DNA from: Drosophila miranda
Taxonomy: Eukaryota; Arthropoda; Insecta; Diptera; Drosophilidae
Reading direction: 5' to 3'
Assembly (NCBI RefSeq): GCF_003369915.1
Contig: NC_046676.1
Span: forward strand, 4,278,001 to 4,342,000
Length of the DNA stretch: 64,000 nucleotides
The translations under genes and the position numbers were made by a program. Of the stretch, positions 21,418 to 34,264 are shown in pieces (the stretch's first letter is position 1; the number at the start of each line of letters is the position of its first letter). The notes beneath the pieces were generated by a model that did not search any database, was not told the DNA's origin, and was given only the letters and a program-made list of their open reading frames with translations.

Positions 21418-22312
21418 AACAAAAATAGCACTAATTTAAAAAATTTTCAAAAAACTATAAAATACTAAGAAGTTTTGCACCATTTTTAGTAAAATATGTT
21501 ACTTTAGTTGTATTTACAGGTTGATATTTTGTTGTATAGCCTTTGGCATCAGCAAAATCAGCTGAACATCTCGGCACTAAAGTTTTCTTTCCCTTGGGAT
21601 ACTGATCCACAAACCTAGCAAGATACCCCAAAGATCTTTATTTTTCTTTGATTCCGCATTAGAAAGAAATTTGTAAGCTTTACGCCAAATATTTGCAATG
21701 GGGTTCAAGTCTAGAGACTTAACAGGCTAATCCATTACATTGTAGTATGTGCATATATTGAGTGTACACTGTACCCAATGGTTAACAATAAATGTATCAG
21801 CAACACATTGTTGCAGTACACAAACAAAACCACTTCAAGTGAGCGTGCAATATGATCGCCGCTTATGCGCTAAGCTAAGTCAGCATTCCCACTTGAAGCA
21901 TATATGTATATATATACATATGTACATACGGCTCTTGCCCTCTCGATTATGCTGATAAGACAAATATGTATGAAGCCGCTCCGCTGTTGGCGTAACCGGC
22001 AGCGGAGCTATGCGGTCTGAGTTATAAGAATAAATTCAATAAAGATATTCTAAAAACCGAACCCAAACGGCACAGACGTGCCCGTGTTGTAATTGAACAA
22101 GTGACATATTACAACATTAAGTGGATTGTTCTCGAACTTTCTTTCTGTTGAGTTTTGGGTCATTGTCCTGCTGGAAGACACAAAAAAACTGGATTTCGTA
22201 TTCCGCAAAAGCCAGAATCATTGTTTCATAGATATCAACACAGAAATGTTGATCCATCATCGATTTGTTCCATGTAATGGATAACTTTCCTAGAACGAAA
22301 ATCATGCCCATA
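21418..22312 (-). mobile_element. Tc1-like DNA transposon remnant (C-terminal half of transposase)
   Basis: Read on the minus strand, 22,312-22,122 encodes FQQDNDPKLNRKKVRE after a stretch resembling the middle of Tc1 transposases (MDQHFCVDIYE); the D in QQDNDPK is the second catalytic aspartate region of the DD(34)E fold. On the other side of an inserted LTR, 21,745-21,470 encodes SLDLNPIANIWRKA, matching the signature before the catalytic glutamate (here Ile-Ala instead of the usual Ile-Glu), then a typical KGYTTKY end. A stop replaces the expected Trp before the signature, and the N-terminal DNA-binding half is missing. This is a long-dead copy; I could not locate terminal inverted repeats, so the outer limits are approximate. 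Confidence 0.8.
21763..22116 (+). mobile_element. Probable solo LTR (about 354 bp) nested in the Tc1-like remnant
   Basis: The segment splits the transposase coding sequence. It starts TGTACAC and ends TTACAACA (TG...CA), and is flanked by TTGAG (21,758-21,762) and TTAAG (22,117-22,121), a 5-bp target duplication with one mismatch. Inside are a TATA-like stretch (TATATATATACATATG near 21,907) and two AATAAA signals near 22,030, as in the U3/R parts of an LTR. No coding region accompanies it. BEL/Pao or copia-type origin is possible; the family is not recognised. Confidence 0.6.
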
Positions 22313-22409
22313 CGATTAGAGATTTGAGGAAATGTGCGTCAGGATAAACGTAAAAAGAAATTTAAATATGCATTTAAAAATTGGGCTTAAGTTCGTAGAA
22401 TAATACGTA

Positions 22410-22510
22410 GTAGAGTAAGTTATATATAAGAGTAAATATATTCGTAATCAGTATGAGAATAGTCGTCTATGTAGAAATGTTCGTCTGTCTGTCTGATTTT
22501 TTCTGTGCCC
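22410..22510 (+). mobile_element. Degenerate INE-1/DINE-1-like fragment
   Basis: The minus strand reads CAGACAGACAGACGAACAT, then an ACTATTCTCATACTGATTA-type string, then GAATATATTTACTC. This is the same order of motifs as the clearer INE-1-type fragment at 48,262-48,460. Weak match, judged by eye. Confidence 0.4.
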
Positions 22511-25500
22511 ACTAGTCTATCAGTTTTCAAACCATCTTTATGGGCTTCTTCTAATAGTATAATAAAGAAAGGATGTTTACCGAAATACCACGACCGTCGC
22601 GACACAGTACGTATACCGCCCTGATGCAGGCGAGGTAAGTCTACTGTGGCGAACCTTTGAAAAATGCATCTCAATATAGCAGTACTACTTAATTACTAGC
22701 CACTTCTAAATGTTCCCAAAAATATTTCCTCCTTCTTAAGAGCTTAAATAGAAACAAATTTAAGAATATAATAGAATCAGCGAGCATTTGTTCTTGGGAA
22801 GTCCACTATCATTATCATCTAGGGAAATTGTGTATGAGAAATACTTACGATAACTGCAATTTGCACTTAACCCTTGCAGGCGGTGTCGGTCTCCAAGTGC
22901 CACCGTAGTTTCTTGGGCTCTCGGCACTCCCCTGGAGCTTCATCCAAGGCGTTGGCTGCAACGCGTCGGCCGTGCTTGCTCACTTGGACAATTAGAGGAG
23001 CAGCAGCAGCACCCGCACAACCCACATATCTAGGCCCTCAGCTAACTGGCTCCTGGTAACCACTCCAGCCACTTGAAAAGTTGGCCGCAAAGTGCGAATG
23101 CATAATTAATTCCAATTATGAGTTCAGCCAACAACATTGGCAACATTGGCACTCGCCTTCATGCTCGAGACGAGACGAGACGAGTCGAGACAAGATGCGT
23201 TCGATGGGAGGGAGACACACACACGGGCCAAGGGGGAGAGCATCGTGGGGGACAGACTTATCAGTGCATCGACAGCACGAGGCGAGGCGAGGCGAGGCCC
23301 CCTGTTTCCCCTGAACTTTGAAGCTGGCAACTGTCACCCCTGGTTCTCCTTGTGCTCCTGCTTCTGCTTCTGCCCCTTGCTTGTTGCATAGTTTGAGTGA
23401 GTCAAGTGCTTGGCATGTTTAAACACATGCTCAAGTGTCATTTAGACAGTTATCTGCCCCACCAAAGGGGTGGCACTATGAGTGTAGGTGTGGGTGTGGG
23501 TGCAGGAGTCCTGGATCTGGGGTATCTGGCGCATCTTGGTGGGAGGCAGACAATTGATGGTCCTACGATAAGTACGTATACCAGGCGCAGTCTCAGCCTC
23601 AGTCTCGGGCAACTTTTCCCTCAATTACAAAATGCTAAAAATTGCAATATCAATAACATTTTATGTACTCACAGCAGGGGTTTCGTGGGTCGGGGGTCGG
23701 AAGGGCAGGCTGGCTCTGAGGGTTTAAGGGTAACAAAAAGTGCTGCGTCTAAGTGTTGTTGCCGCCAGCCTTCAAAGCCGCCTTCACTATTAACGGAAAT
23801 GCATTCTGGTTGTGGCTGTTGTTTGGAGAGCGTCGCGTCTCGTACCGTCTGCCAGGCTCAAGTGTTTTAATGGATTTTCCAGATGAACACAAAAAAATAT
23901 ACGTACATGCATATGTACCTAGTAGTATATCCCGACGACATACATATACGAGTAGGGAAGCAGAGTCAGAGTTGGATTTTCCCTCATTTTGATTTAGCAA
24001 ATATTTTTTTTCAGCCTGACAAGAAATGTCAAGATTTTGGGCTCATGTTTCGCCGTGACATCTTTGCACATGCATCAATCATTTGGACCTGCCGCCCGCA
24101 TCCCCAGGACATCTGTGGTTACTCCATTAAACCAATCAAAAGGAAGTTCAGTTCATAAAAGATAATAGCCTGGCTTAGCCGCTTGCCGCATGCCACTCAA
24201 GGACCTAAATCCGAGGAGCAGCTGCAGCCTCTACCACCCAAGGAAAGCCTATAAATTTGCAGATTATTTGCATATTGCGTCTCCTCCTGGGGCACGGCAC
24301 GTTCATTTTGCTAAGCTTTTCCTTCTATTTTTTCTGTCGCTGTGTTTTGCGTAATTTTCAAGAAAAAGCACAGGAAATTCAATTTGCCCCGCAGTACAAA
24401 CTAATGTAAATCAAGCGACATTAAACGCATAATGGATATAATCATAAATTTTACTGGGAACGGGAGCGAAGGATGCAAGAATATAGTCGGGGACCATCCA
24501 CATGAGTGTAGACAGAAGCAGGAACTTTTTGGGAGAGCAGCTGATTTGGGGTTGGGGCTCAGACGAATAGACAATATTTGTTTATATTGTAGTGTCGTGG
24601 CCCACCTCCAAAGATATCTTTGATATATCATATTCAGAAACAAGTAATAATATCAAGTATAATATCAATAAGATTATCGTTTTCACAATCATCGCATCAC
24701 CAATAAATAATAATTGATATAGGGAAAATTCAATGAAAAAATGTCCACCGTTCAGCTTTAATCAGTTACGTCTGCCTCTGTCTTAATTGTCTTCACATAC
24801 CTCTCAAATTAAGCGTTCGTTTGGTGGCAAACATGACGCCAGTAATTCCGGACGGGCTGTGGCTAGTCCCGCAATGAAATTATCCGCTTGTCAACGAGTT
24901 AATCGAACAGAATGTGTGAAATGCAAGTTAAAAATGGAGCTCAACTACAATCTGAATGCCTCGCTCGTCTGTCAGCAGTATGGGAAATGAGATGGACAGG
25001 GACAGGGACAGGGACAGCGTCAGGGGAAAGCCCAGGGACATGGCTGCAGTGCTGTGGAAATCATTGCCGGACGCCAAACGTTTTAATTTATGCGTTTCCA
25101 TGAGCCATAGCCATACCATCATCCAGGACTGTCCAGTGGCTCTTCCTTTAAATCATTTTTAATGAAATCTTCTCTGGGGAGGATGGGAGTAGTCAACTGT
25201 CCAAAGCTCTCTCCACTCAATGGTGCCTGCTGACAGCCAATGCTAATCCGAGTACTGCAATTGATGAATGAGTCATTTGCCTAGTAATTTAAGCATTCAT
25301 TCAATAAGCGGACTCTTGCCGGAGGGTTAGCTGGTACGAGTATGGCTCTAAGATTTGTGTAACCAAATACTCATTACATAAGTTGGTGGCATGCGGAAGC
25401 TGCCAGGCAAAGGAATATGCTGATGTGAGGGGTTCAGTGTCCCCTCTGCGTGCTATTTAAGCCAAAAACAAATATTGACTGCAAAGTCAAATGCCTGACG

Positions 25501-26879
25501 AGACGGGTATGAGGACGGGTCCTGGGGTATGTGCGGCATAGCATTTAAAGTAATCGAGTGTTAAAAACGGCAAACGCAGGCCAAACACTGGGCCAGGCCA
25601 AGTCAAACAGAACCAGAACAGAACTGCCTCCATCACACCGTCCTCCACTCTCCCTGTAAATATTTAGTTTCTCATAAATTACGAGTGTGTGTGTGAGTGG
25701 GTTGTGTGTGAGGGGGAAATCAGAGTCAGGGCTTTAATGCCTCATTAAAATATGCACGATGGCAATAAAATTCAAGCTGACGCCGTTGGAAAATGTTGAA
25801 GCGATCTGCGACCTGCGACCTGCGACCTCCAGTCCTATGGCAACCTTCAACCTGCGGCCGTGTCATAAAAATCTTCGGAGGCAGCTTGACAAAGTTTTCA
25901 CATAAAATAAATTGCTGCCAAATAATAGTCAGGAAACCCGTTAACGTGTCGAAGGCGCTGACGACGGCTGCCTGCCTGCCTTCCATGCCTGCCATTTTGG
26001 CCAACGGCAATTGATACGAGGCCGAGCAGAGGGACGGATGGATGGATGGGAGGTTCGGCGGGTGAAAGGCTTCGAGCCATCAACTTGTTGTTTATTAAAT
26101 TACAAATAAATAATGAGACTGATGGCCTCCTTCACTTTACTTCTCTCATCGGCTGCCTTCTGGCTGCCTGGAGTTATTAAAAACTTTACAAAAACAATTA
26201 ACACAGTCACTCGATGGTCAGAGGGTGGGGCGTGGATGAGGCAGGAGGAGAGCCGGCGAGGGTGGGCATGCCCGGAGTAGTAAGAGGCTTTTGTTTCCTG
26301 TCAAACATTTTAAAGCCAAGCGACAAATGGAAAATACAGGATTTCTCTTTAAGCTGCAGTTCCACTCCAATTCTGCTCGGTCCTCTGGCTGGCTGGCTCG
26401 GTGGCCAGAGCATTAACCAAAGTTGCAACCGCAACAATAACCGGAGTAGCAAGAAGCAACCCCCTCAAAACCCCAACCCCAATCCCAGCCCGAACCCAGC
26501 CCAACCCCCGGTGGTAGCTGGAATTGGAATTGCAGCCGCAAATAAATTTGTGCACAGCAAAATATATGGCAAAAATATAAAGAATTGCATGTGCATAAAA
26601 GTAAAGCCATGAAGCAAGAACAATGCCAAAAGCAACAAGCAACGAGTTGCTGTTGCTGCCCCCTTTTTCATTACAGCCCTAGCCGAAGCCCCAGCCCCCG
26701 AAGGGAGAGGAACAGGGAATAGGAACTGCCAGGACAGAGCCGGATACGGATGGGCTGGGTTAGGGGTAGAGATACTCAGCCCATTGTTTGCAGGCGCGCG
26801 CTCTGATTAGAGCGGGAAAAAAATATATAACAAGAGGTATGCAGTCTCTCTTTTACGAGAACTCGTATTTGCTGTGTTC
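22511..26879. other. Non-coding, no gene recognised
   Basis: No ORF has protein-like composition. Local features: three CAGGGA units at 24,994-25,016, a GT-rich stretch near 25,685-25,710, and GCGAC heptamer echoes at 25,801-25,830 (three CTGCGAC repeats). It may be intron or regulatory DNA of a flanking gene. Confidence 0.55.
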
Positions 26880-27460
26880 TTCGTTGTATTTTATTTACAA
26901 ATGCGGAATCAAAGAAAGGCATAGACCCTATTTTTAAACACTGAAAATTGAAATAACTCTTTCGTATGCCAGAGCTGGAAGAAGGGGACAAAGAGATCCG
27001 CCTTACAGATATGCTTAGATAAATCTACAATCTTCGTTTTAAATAAATCTGCGACGTAAATATATATACTTAAGCGTTTAATTATTGTCTGAAAAATTCG
27101 GCGTAAATTAAATTTGAAGAGCGCTTAATGGGGTATACTTTTATATCTTCGGATACATTTACCAAACCGTTCATCTAATATAATAATATAATATAATAAT
27201 ATGATAGGATAGTAAAGCAGCGTAGAGTGTAAATCTTTGCTTAAATAATATCGTTTTCCAACTGATCATTCTTATGTCCTGTATACAACATTTGGTACAA
27301 TTTTATGGCAGAGTGATATGATCTTTAAGGTTCTGACTAAAATACTACTTTGATTTGAAGTCAAACTGTGGGAATACCTCATTTGCATAAACAATATCAG
27401 ACGGACACGCGTATGTGAACACTTATTCGGGTTGATCAAGATCTCCCCTCCATCCATCTT
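26880..27460. other. AT-rich non-coding patch
   Basis: It is distinctly AT-richer than its neighbours, with an ATA/TAATA run at 27,176-27,203. It could be decayed repeat DNA, but I can match no family. Confidence 0.45.
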
Positions 27461-30400
27461 TTGTTGTGGTCTTCTCTAGGCTTCTGTAGAGAGCCATGTT
27501 AGTGACCGCCATCTGGCCAAGTTTACCATTAACCAGCTGCAGCTGTCAGCGACTTTCAAATGTGGCCTCCCACGCCCACGTCCATGCCCACGCCTTGTGC
27601 TGCCTCTCTCTTTCTCCCGCTGGTGCCACTCATCAGAGCGTGCGTTTTGTGCTCTAACCAAAGCGCTCGGTGTTAGTCTTTGATTTGTCACACCAAAGCG
27701 AGCTTTTCATGGCGTCCTGTCAGAGTTCTTTTTCCTATCTGCCAGGACACGCAGACGTGCAGACAGACAGAGCTAGCGACTGTTCATCGGTTCAAGAGAG
27801 ACAGAAAGAGAAAAAGAGATAGGGACAGGGACAGGGATTGTCCTCTTCGCGCTATTTCCATGGGGGATCTGGGGGCTCTGTTGTGCCTGTTTCACGTCCA
27901 GTTTTAGCCGTTGGCTGATTTTTGATGAAAAGTTTTCAGTTTCATATTATTCATGTCTTCCCATCCCCCCATCCCCCCATCCCCCATCCACGGGACCACA
28001 GTTCCGGACCCTCCCATGTTCCTTCCAATGCAGACCATCCCCCTCCCCACCCCTTGTTTTGCGGTTGAATGGAGCATGCAATTTTTTTTCTATTTCCTCT
28101 TATTTTTTACCGAAAATTTTGTTGTTGTTGTATTTTAATTTTGCGCAAATGGAAAATAATAATCAAGAGAAAATAATAAAATGGACGCAGGCGACAAAGG
28201 TGTTGGCTGAGAGAATGGGGTGGATATGGGCCGCGCGGGTGGGGTCCTGGGTACGGGCGATGGGGGAGGATTGACAAGGCGACCCGGCATGACAGCCGCC
28301 ATCCTGGTGGTATAGGGATGGATGGAGTAGGTTGCAAGCCCGCAGCATTGTGTGGCTTTGTTTCGAGTGATTCTCTACAAAGCGCAGTGCACTTAATTCT
28401 CTTTACGCACACACACACGTAGAGAGATAGAGAGAGAAGAGGGAAGAGGGAGATGTGGCGTGCATGGCAGACATGTATGACAGGCTTTTTATGCCTAAGT
28501 ATCTTAAGTTGTCAACTTGAAAAGGCAAAAGAAATCCTTTAATTTGCAGTAAAATGCAAAACGCAGCCAGCCTCAATTTGTCACAGCCATCGCAAGGTGG
28601 GGGTGGTGGTGGTGGGTTTTGTGGCACGAGGCATGTGTGCATATGTGTGAGTGGAGAAGAAGGCAACAAGTCGGCTACAGCTTCGGCTGCAGCTTCTGGC
28701 ACGGGAGCACATTGGACTTTGCCACTTGGCATAGGAGCGCAGGCGAGTGGCGCCTCAAGGTATGCAGTAAATTAAAATACAGTGACAGGGGCGGGTCTAG
28801 GGATTGGGCTTGGGGTGGGGGTGGTGCTGCTCGTGCTCTGGCAAGGAATGACATGCTTTCTTGCATGAGGGTTGCACTCTCCTTTGCACTTTTCACATTA
28901 AAAACTTTTGCCCGCAGGCCGCCTGCCCACACACTCACACTCAACCCCACACCCACACCCACACCCGCAATACTTACATATACTTATAAAAAGGCAGAGG
29001 AAGTGGAATGCCAACCTCAGTTTTGACAACACACACACACACTGTGACTATGCATTGAGCCATAAGCGTACGAGAGACTTTGATTCAGTCTCGGGTTGCC
29101 AGCAAACATGGAATAGGCCCGTGGCATACGCGGACACCAGCCAGTCCACAACTCTAAGCGCACACCTCGCTGCCTCTATTTGCATATTCATATATGTACG
29201 AGTATGTATGTGTGCAAAATAGAGGGTGAGGAGCTTGGATAGCGCTTATGGCCACGTTAATGGCAAACTAAACTGCAAACTTTGCTTTTGCACCGACGCA
29301 CGCATACGTAATAAAAGGTGTAAATGAGCAAAAGAACCGACTGCCAGGGACAGCAGGGACACTGCAAGAGACTGTTGGAGGGGGGAGAGTGGAGCCTGGA
29401 AGTCAGCCAGGTGAACAGGCAGCCAGACATGGACTGCCGCCTTGGCCCATTATAAGGGCCACTTGCCGCCTGCTGCCTGCTGCCGAAGAAGACAGCTTGG
29501 TATTTATGTGGCAGGCATAGTGGGATCAAAATGCCAGCTCTATCTAATCAAAATGATGCAAATATTTTGCTTCTATTCGGGATGTTTGTAGCTGGAAATC
29601 AGGAGTTTATTGCAATTCTAGCAATTTAGTAATTATTATAAAATAATTTTCGAATTTGCGAGAGAGAGAGAATCAAAACGCCCCACTGTGCGGGATGTGT
29701 ATTAAACTAAATTTAGCGCCACTTTGAATTACGGCAACTGCGAGAGGTAAAGCGAGTGGCAGTGGCAGCAACAGTGCCCGGCTATTACAATGCGAGAGCC
29801 GGAATAGTCACGGGCTTGCTCGTGGTCGTGCTTGTGGTTGCGGTTGGGAGTCGAGTCGGATGGGAGGAGTTCGTATAATGCGCTCCACCAAGGACATCAT
29901 GTTTGCAAATTTATGTCGTTGTAAGTTGTGCCAAAGGAAATGCCATAAACATGAAGAACAGGATTGTGCGGGCAGCGGACACAAGCAACGGACGGGCGGA
30001 CGGACAGACGGACGGACAGAAGGATGAACAGCCGGACGAACAGATGGATGGATGAAACGTCGCCGTGACAAGCTCGGACGCGTTTAAAGTGCAATTAGCG
30101 CACGTAATTGTAATCGAGTTGCCCACCTGGCCACCACCTCCCACTCCCACTTTCCGTGCACCACCCAGTGACTGCCACCGGAGCATTTCATTGCTGCCTG
30201 TAAGCCACGCGCCATCCGGCAGGTGGTGACTCCGGCTTTTGCTTCTGTGTGCCTGCCCACGGGGCTCTCCGCATTCTCATTCTCATCCTCATCCTGATCC
30301 ACGTCCACATCCTCTCGCTGTCGCTGTGGCTGTCGTTGTCCTTTTGGAGGTGGAGTACGCAGGCTGCTTTTTTAAAGGCGACCGGGGAGCTGTAAATAAA

Positions 30401-32842
30401 TTTGGCACTTAATCATATTTACGGATTTTGCGGGCACATTTATTTATGTGTCCCACAGTGGCCTCAGCTACTTACTGCACTTTCCGTACTCCGAAACCGC
30501 CTCTACGTTTTTTTCGAGGCCTTTTGAGGCACACTCCAGGATTTCTTGGCGGAAATACAATGCTGAGGTGTGGGCGTAGTCCATGGTCCAGGTCCAATTT
30601 GTGCCCCATTCTGAAGTGGCAGGCAGCGAGTCGGGTTTTCGCCTAATTATGCGTTCCAGCATTGTCACGGATGCGGGGACAGTCCCCGAAATCCGAATTC
30701 TCAATTCCAAAATATTCTCGGCGCTGCTGCCCACGAGGCTAATTAGGCCCAAAGCGCCGCCATTGTGCTCACCGTTAGGCAGCCATTGTCAAACTCTGCT
30801 CTCCTGCCCCGTGCCACCCGTGCCACCCTGGAAACTTCCGCTCTGGTGGGCTTATAAATAATTTAAGCGTTTAACGGGACGCTGTTGCTGAAAAAGCTAA
30901 AAAATTAATCCGTGAAATTGATTTATTTACCAGTTGATTGGACGGGCGATTGGCTGATCGGAATTCAATAAACAAATTTCGATTTCGGCTTTGTTTTGTT
31001 TTGTTGGACACTTTGCGGCTTTGCGGGTTTTGCTTAATTTTCATAAGTGCTGCACTTCCATACCAAAATCCATGTTTGTATAATTTGCGGTTTGTTTGGA
31101 ACGGATTTGTTAAATGCAACCAAAAAACACGTGTTTAGTGTCACTGGATCTGATCCAGTATGAAGTTACCATTCAAAGTCCGTATTCCCCATTTAAAACA
31201 TTCAAAATTCAACCGGTCATGGAACGCTTTTACGGCATTTACTCATTACTCAGCCTGCTCAGCCTCTATCGATATTCCCCACTATTGTTGTTCCTGATTA
31301 TTGTTAAGTGCACGTGGGAATGGGGAATGGGACTACGGATGGGACTGGATGTGGCAAAAACTGTCACTTGAATGCATTTTCATTACACCTCATTACATTT
31401 CACTTGCATCTGCAATTGTGTCACGTTGCTGCTTTTAGCTGCCTTCGAGCCTATGTATGCCGTGAGCCCTGAGCGCTGACAGCAAACCGAATGGATTCGT
31501 CGGCTGAATGGGCTGTGAGTGTTTTTAATTGAAAACAATAAAGTTCTGCTGGTGGAACGACTCTGTTGCTCAGCAAAAGCCATTTCGAATTACAGTTGGC
31601 CAGGTGATCAAATCGACTTTCGAATGCTCTTTCTGGTGTTTCGAATGAATAGATTCCTACGGTGATTAATTCCGAAGGAACTTTCGCAGCTATCTTTTAG
31701 AGAGATATGTTTAGTTCGTCCATAGTTAATACGAATTCAAATTCAATATTATACAAAAACACTATCTGTAGTCTTTAATTCAAATTTTCTGATTTCTTGA
31801 AACAGGAACTCCCTCATCAATAGTATTATTCCATCGGGAAAACAGAGCCGTTCTTGTTTGAAATTCTTTTTATTCCCCGATATCTATTCTAGTATTTCTC
31901 TTTTTTTATTATTCAAACCCTCTGTGCAATTCTCGGCAATAACCAAGCATACCCTAACTGATAGAGGGGTGGAAAGGGGTTTCGGGCTAGAAGAATCTCG
32001 CTCTGAGCTAAAAGCTGAGCATTCCATGGATTGTTCGGCTCGCTTTCTTTGTTCGAGGTGCAAAAGCACTGGAAATGGATAGATACGAGTGGGAGGCCTG
32101 TTCGAGGCGAACAATACTCGTACACAAAATGCGAAAGTGATAATTAAAAATCGCGCCATATACTCGTATGAGCTGATACCAGATATTGTTGTTGCTGCCG
32201 TTGCCTTTGCCGTTGTTTTCCAACTGATTCTTTCTGGGGCTGGTAATGGTTATTGTTTATGATTTTTCTGCTGTTGCTGCCTGAGAGAGTCCCAGGCAGG
32301 ATACTCGCATTGAAATCAGCCTTGGAAGGGTATGGAAATGGAAGGCAAAAAGGGATGTGGGTGTGAATGTGGATGCGGCACGAATGAAGTGATCAATGCG
32401 CCAAACAATAATTGACGGCACATCAATAGGGGGAAAGCAGCACTAGGGGGAGTGCCATGAAAAGGCTGTCCCCCGCCAGCTGCAGCGGACAAACAATTAT
32501 GCAAAATTGCAAACGATTGCAGTTTTGTGGAAAATTAATTTTGCATTTTTAATTTTACATGTTCGAAGGAGCAACGCAACGGAGTCTGAGAGCACCCGTC
32601 GCAAGACTCTCGTCAATGAAATGAAAACTGCTGCGACGACAAATGATTGATAAGTGCTCGACTGAACAGTCTGGCATGGGGTTGCCTTGGCAGCATCGCG
32701 CGAGCAGCTATCTGGGTTTCGGTTCGGTACCCCAGAATTAGGGCCACGTAGCCCCAATGGGCACAGCATGGCCTGATGCCGCTCCAGGCACAAGACACAA
32801 GCTCATTCTGTTGGCAGAAGACGTCGCTGTTGGTTGTGTAAA
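27461..32842. other. Non-coding stretch upstream of the oxygenase gene
   Basis: Simple repeats include (CCATCCC)n at 27,961-27,989, GGT repeats at 28,597-28,616, CA runs at 28,925-29,040 and CGGA/CAGA runs at 29,995-30,030. No coding sequence is recognised. No TATA box is evident just upstream of 32,843, so the oxygenase promoter is not placed. Confidence 0.55.
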
Positions 32843-34164
32843 ATGTTTCAAGCGGACCCCCAACTCAGCCGAGTCCCAGGACGACGTCAGCCGAAGCCAG
32901 AGCTGGACCTAAAGACTGCGTCCAAGCAGGATCACCTACGAATGGTGATCGTAATGGACCACCAAAGTCCTGGCAAGCTGAACATGCAGTTCCCGGACAT
33001 CTGGCTGCGGGACAATTGCCGCTGCGGGGAGTGCTACTTGCCCAAAACCTTGAGTCGCCTGCCCCAGCTGTGGAACAACTTGGACACGAGTGTGCGAGTG
33101 CAGCAGCATAGTGTGGATGTGGATCAGGAAATACTGTACATCACGTGGTCCGATGGCCACGCCTCCCAGTATCCCTTCGCCTGGCTGAGGGAGCGTGACT
33201 TCTCGCTGGCGAACCGCACGCGTTACCTGAGCGACTTTTACCTTCCCGAGCCGAGGCACTGGAGCGGGACGGACTTCGAGCACATCCGTCGCGAGTTCCA
33301 GTACCGAGATCTGCTGGCCAGCGACAAGGCTCTGCTGGAGTGGCTGGACCATCTGGCAGTGTACGGAGTGGCCCTGATCAAGCAGGCCCCTCTCGAGTTT
33401 GACGTTCTTCGGCGGCTGTGTAATCGCGTGGGCTTCATGCGCCGCACCACCTACGGCGATGAGTTCAGCGTGCGGGCCCAGCCGGGGGCCAGCAACTACG
33501 CCTACCTGGCCGCACCCCTGCCCCTGCACACGGACATGCCTTACTTCGAGTACAAGCCGGGCGTGACGCTATTGCACACCCTGGAGCAGTCGGACTCGCC
33601 TGGCGGCGTGAATCTCCTGACGGACGCGTACCACGTGGCGGATCTAATGCGCGAACGGTATCCAGAGCAGTTCCGGGTGCTCTGTCAGACGTCCGTCGAT
33701 TGGGCGGACATTGGCCGGGACGGGGAGCTGGAGTTCCACAACATCTGGCGTGCCCCAGTCATCAAGTGAGTTTCAGAAATGCTTCCCTCTTTCTAACAGG
33801 CCCCTGGTAACTCCTGTAACTCTCCTAACTCCTATGCTGTTGCAGCTTGGACGCCGAGGGTCGGTATGTGCGCATCAACCACAGCATTCCGCAGCGAGAC
33901 AGCCATTTCACGGTGCCGCTGGAGCAGGTCCGTCCCTGGTACGAGGCAATGGCCCTGTTCGTTCGGCTGGCCCATGAACAGGCATGCAGTTTCAAGACCA
34001 CACCCGGCGATGTGTTCACATTCAACAACCTGCGCTTGGTCCACGGTCGCACGGGGTACGACGACACGGACCGCAATGTGCGGCACATCGTTGGCGCCTT
34101 CATCGACTGGGACATTGTCTACTCACGCCTGCGTGTCCTCAGGAATGCCAAGAGCAACTCTTGA
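32843..34164 (+). CDS. Gamma-butyrobetaine dioxygenase-type Fe(II)/2-oxoglutarate oxygenase, 413 aa (join 32843..33765, 33846..34164)
   Basis: The family hydroxylates gamma-butyrobetaine to L-carnitine (BBOX1) or trimethyllysine (TMLHE), using Fe(II), ascorbate and 2-oxoglutarate. The N-terminal domain (residues about 50-130) has WLRDNCRCGEC and a later His in WSDGHASQYPFAWLRER, matching the structural zinc site of BBOX1. The TauD-like catalytic domain has the iron ligands in LPLHTDMPYF (His and Asp, about 33,527-33,535) and LVHGRTGY (distal His), and the 2-oxoglutarate Arg in RHIVGAF. An 80-bp intron (33,766-33,845) joins AA|C to Asn. Length is close to human BBOX1 (387 aa), and I see no mitochondrial leader, favouring BBOX over TMLHE, though flies have several paralogues and substrate is not proved. 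ATG 32,843 is the first Met; an upstream exon cannot be excluded. All catalytic residues are present, so the gene looks functional. Confidence 0.93.
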
Positions 34165-34252
34165 GTAAACCCGTTGAGTGGCCTCAATCGCCGAGCACAA
34201 ATTCGAAGTTCAATTTAATCAAGACTCCGTCAACGACATGTCTCTGCCAGTC

Positions 34253-34258
34253 AATAAA
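34253..34258 (+). terminator. AATAAA polyadenylation signal of the oxygenase gene
   Basis: Canonical hexamer 89 bp after the stop codon, followed by a T-rich stretch suitable for cleavage. Confidence 0.7.
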
Positions 34259-34264
34259 CATTAT

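Noticed and set aside
23397..23870. 157-codon ORF
   Set aside because: GT/GGT-repeat-driven composition and no start context or recognisable motif.
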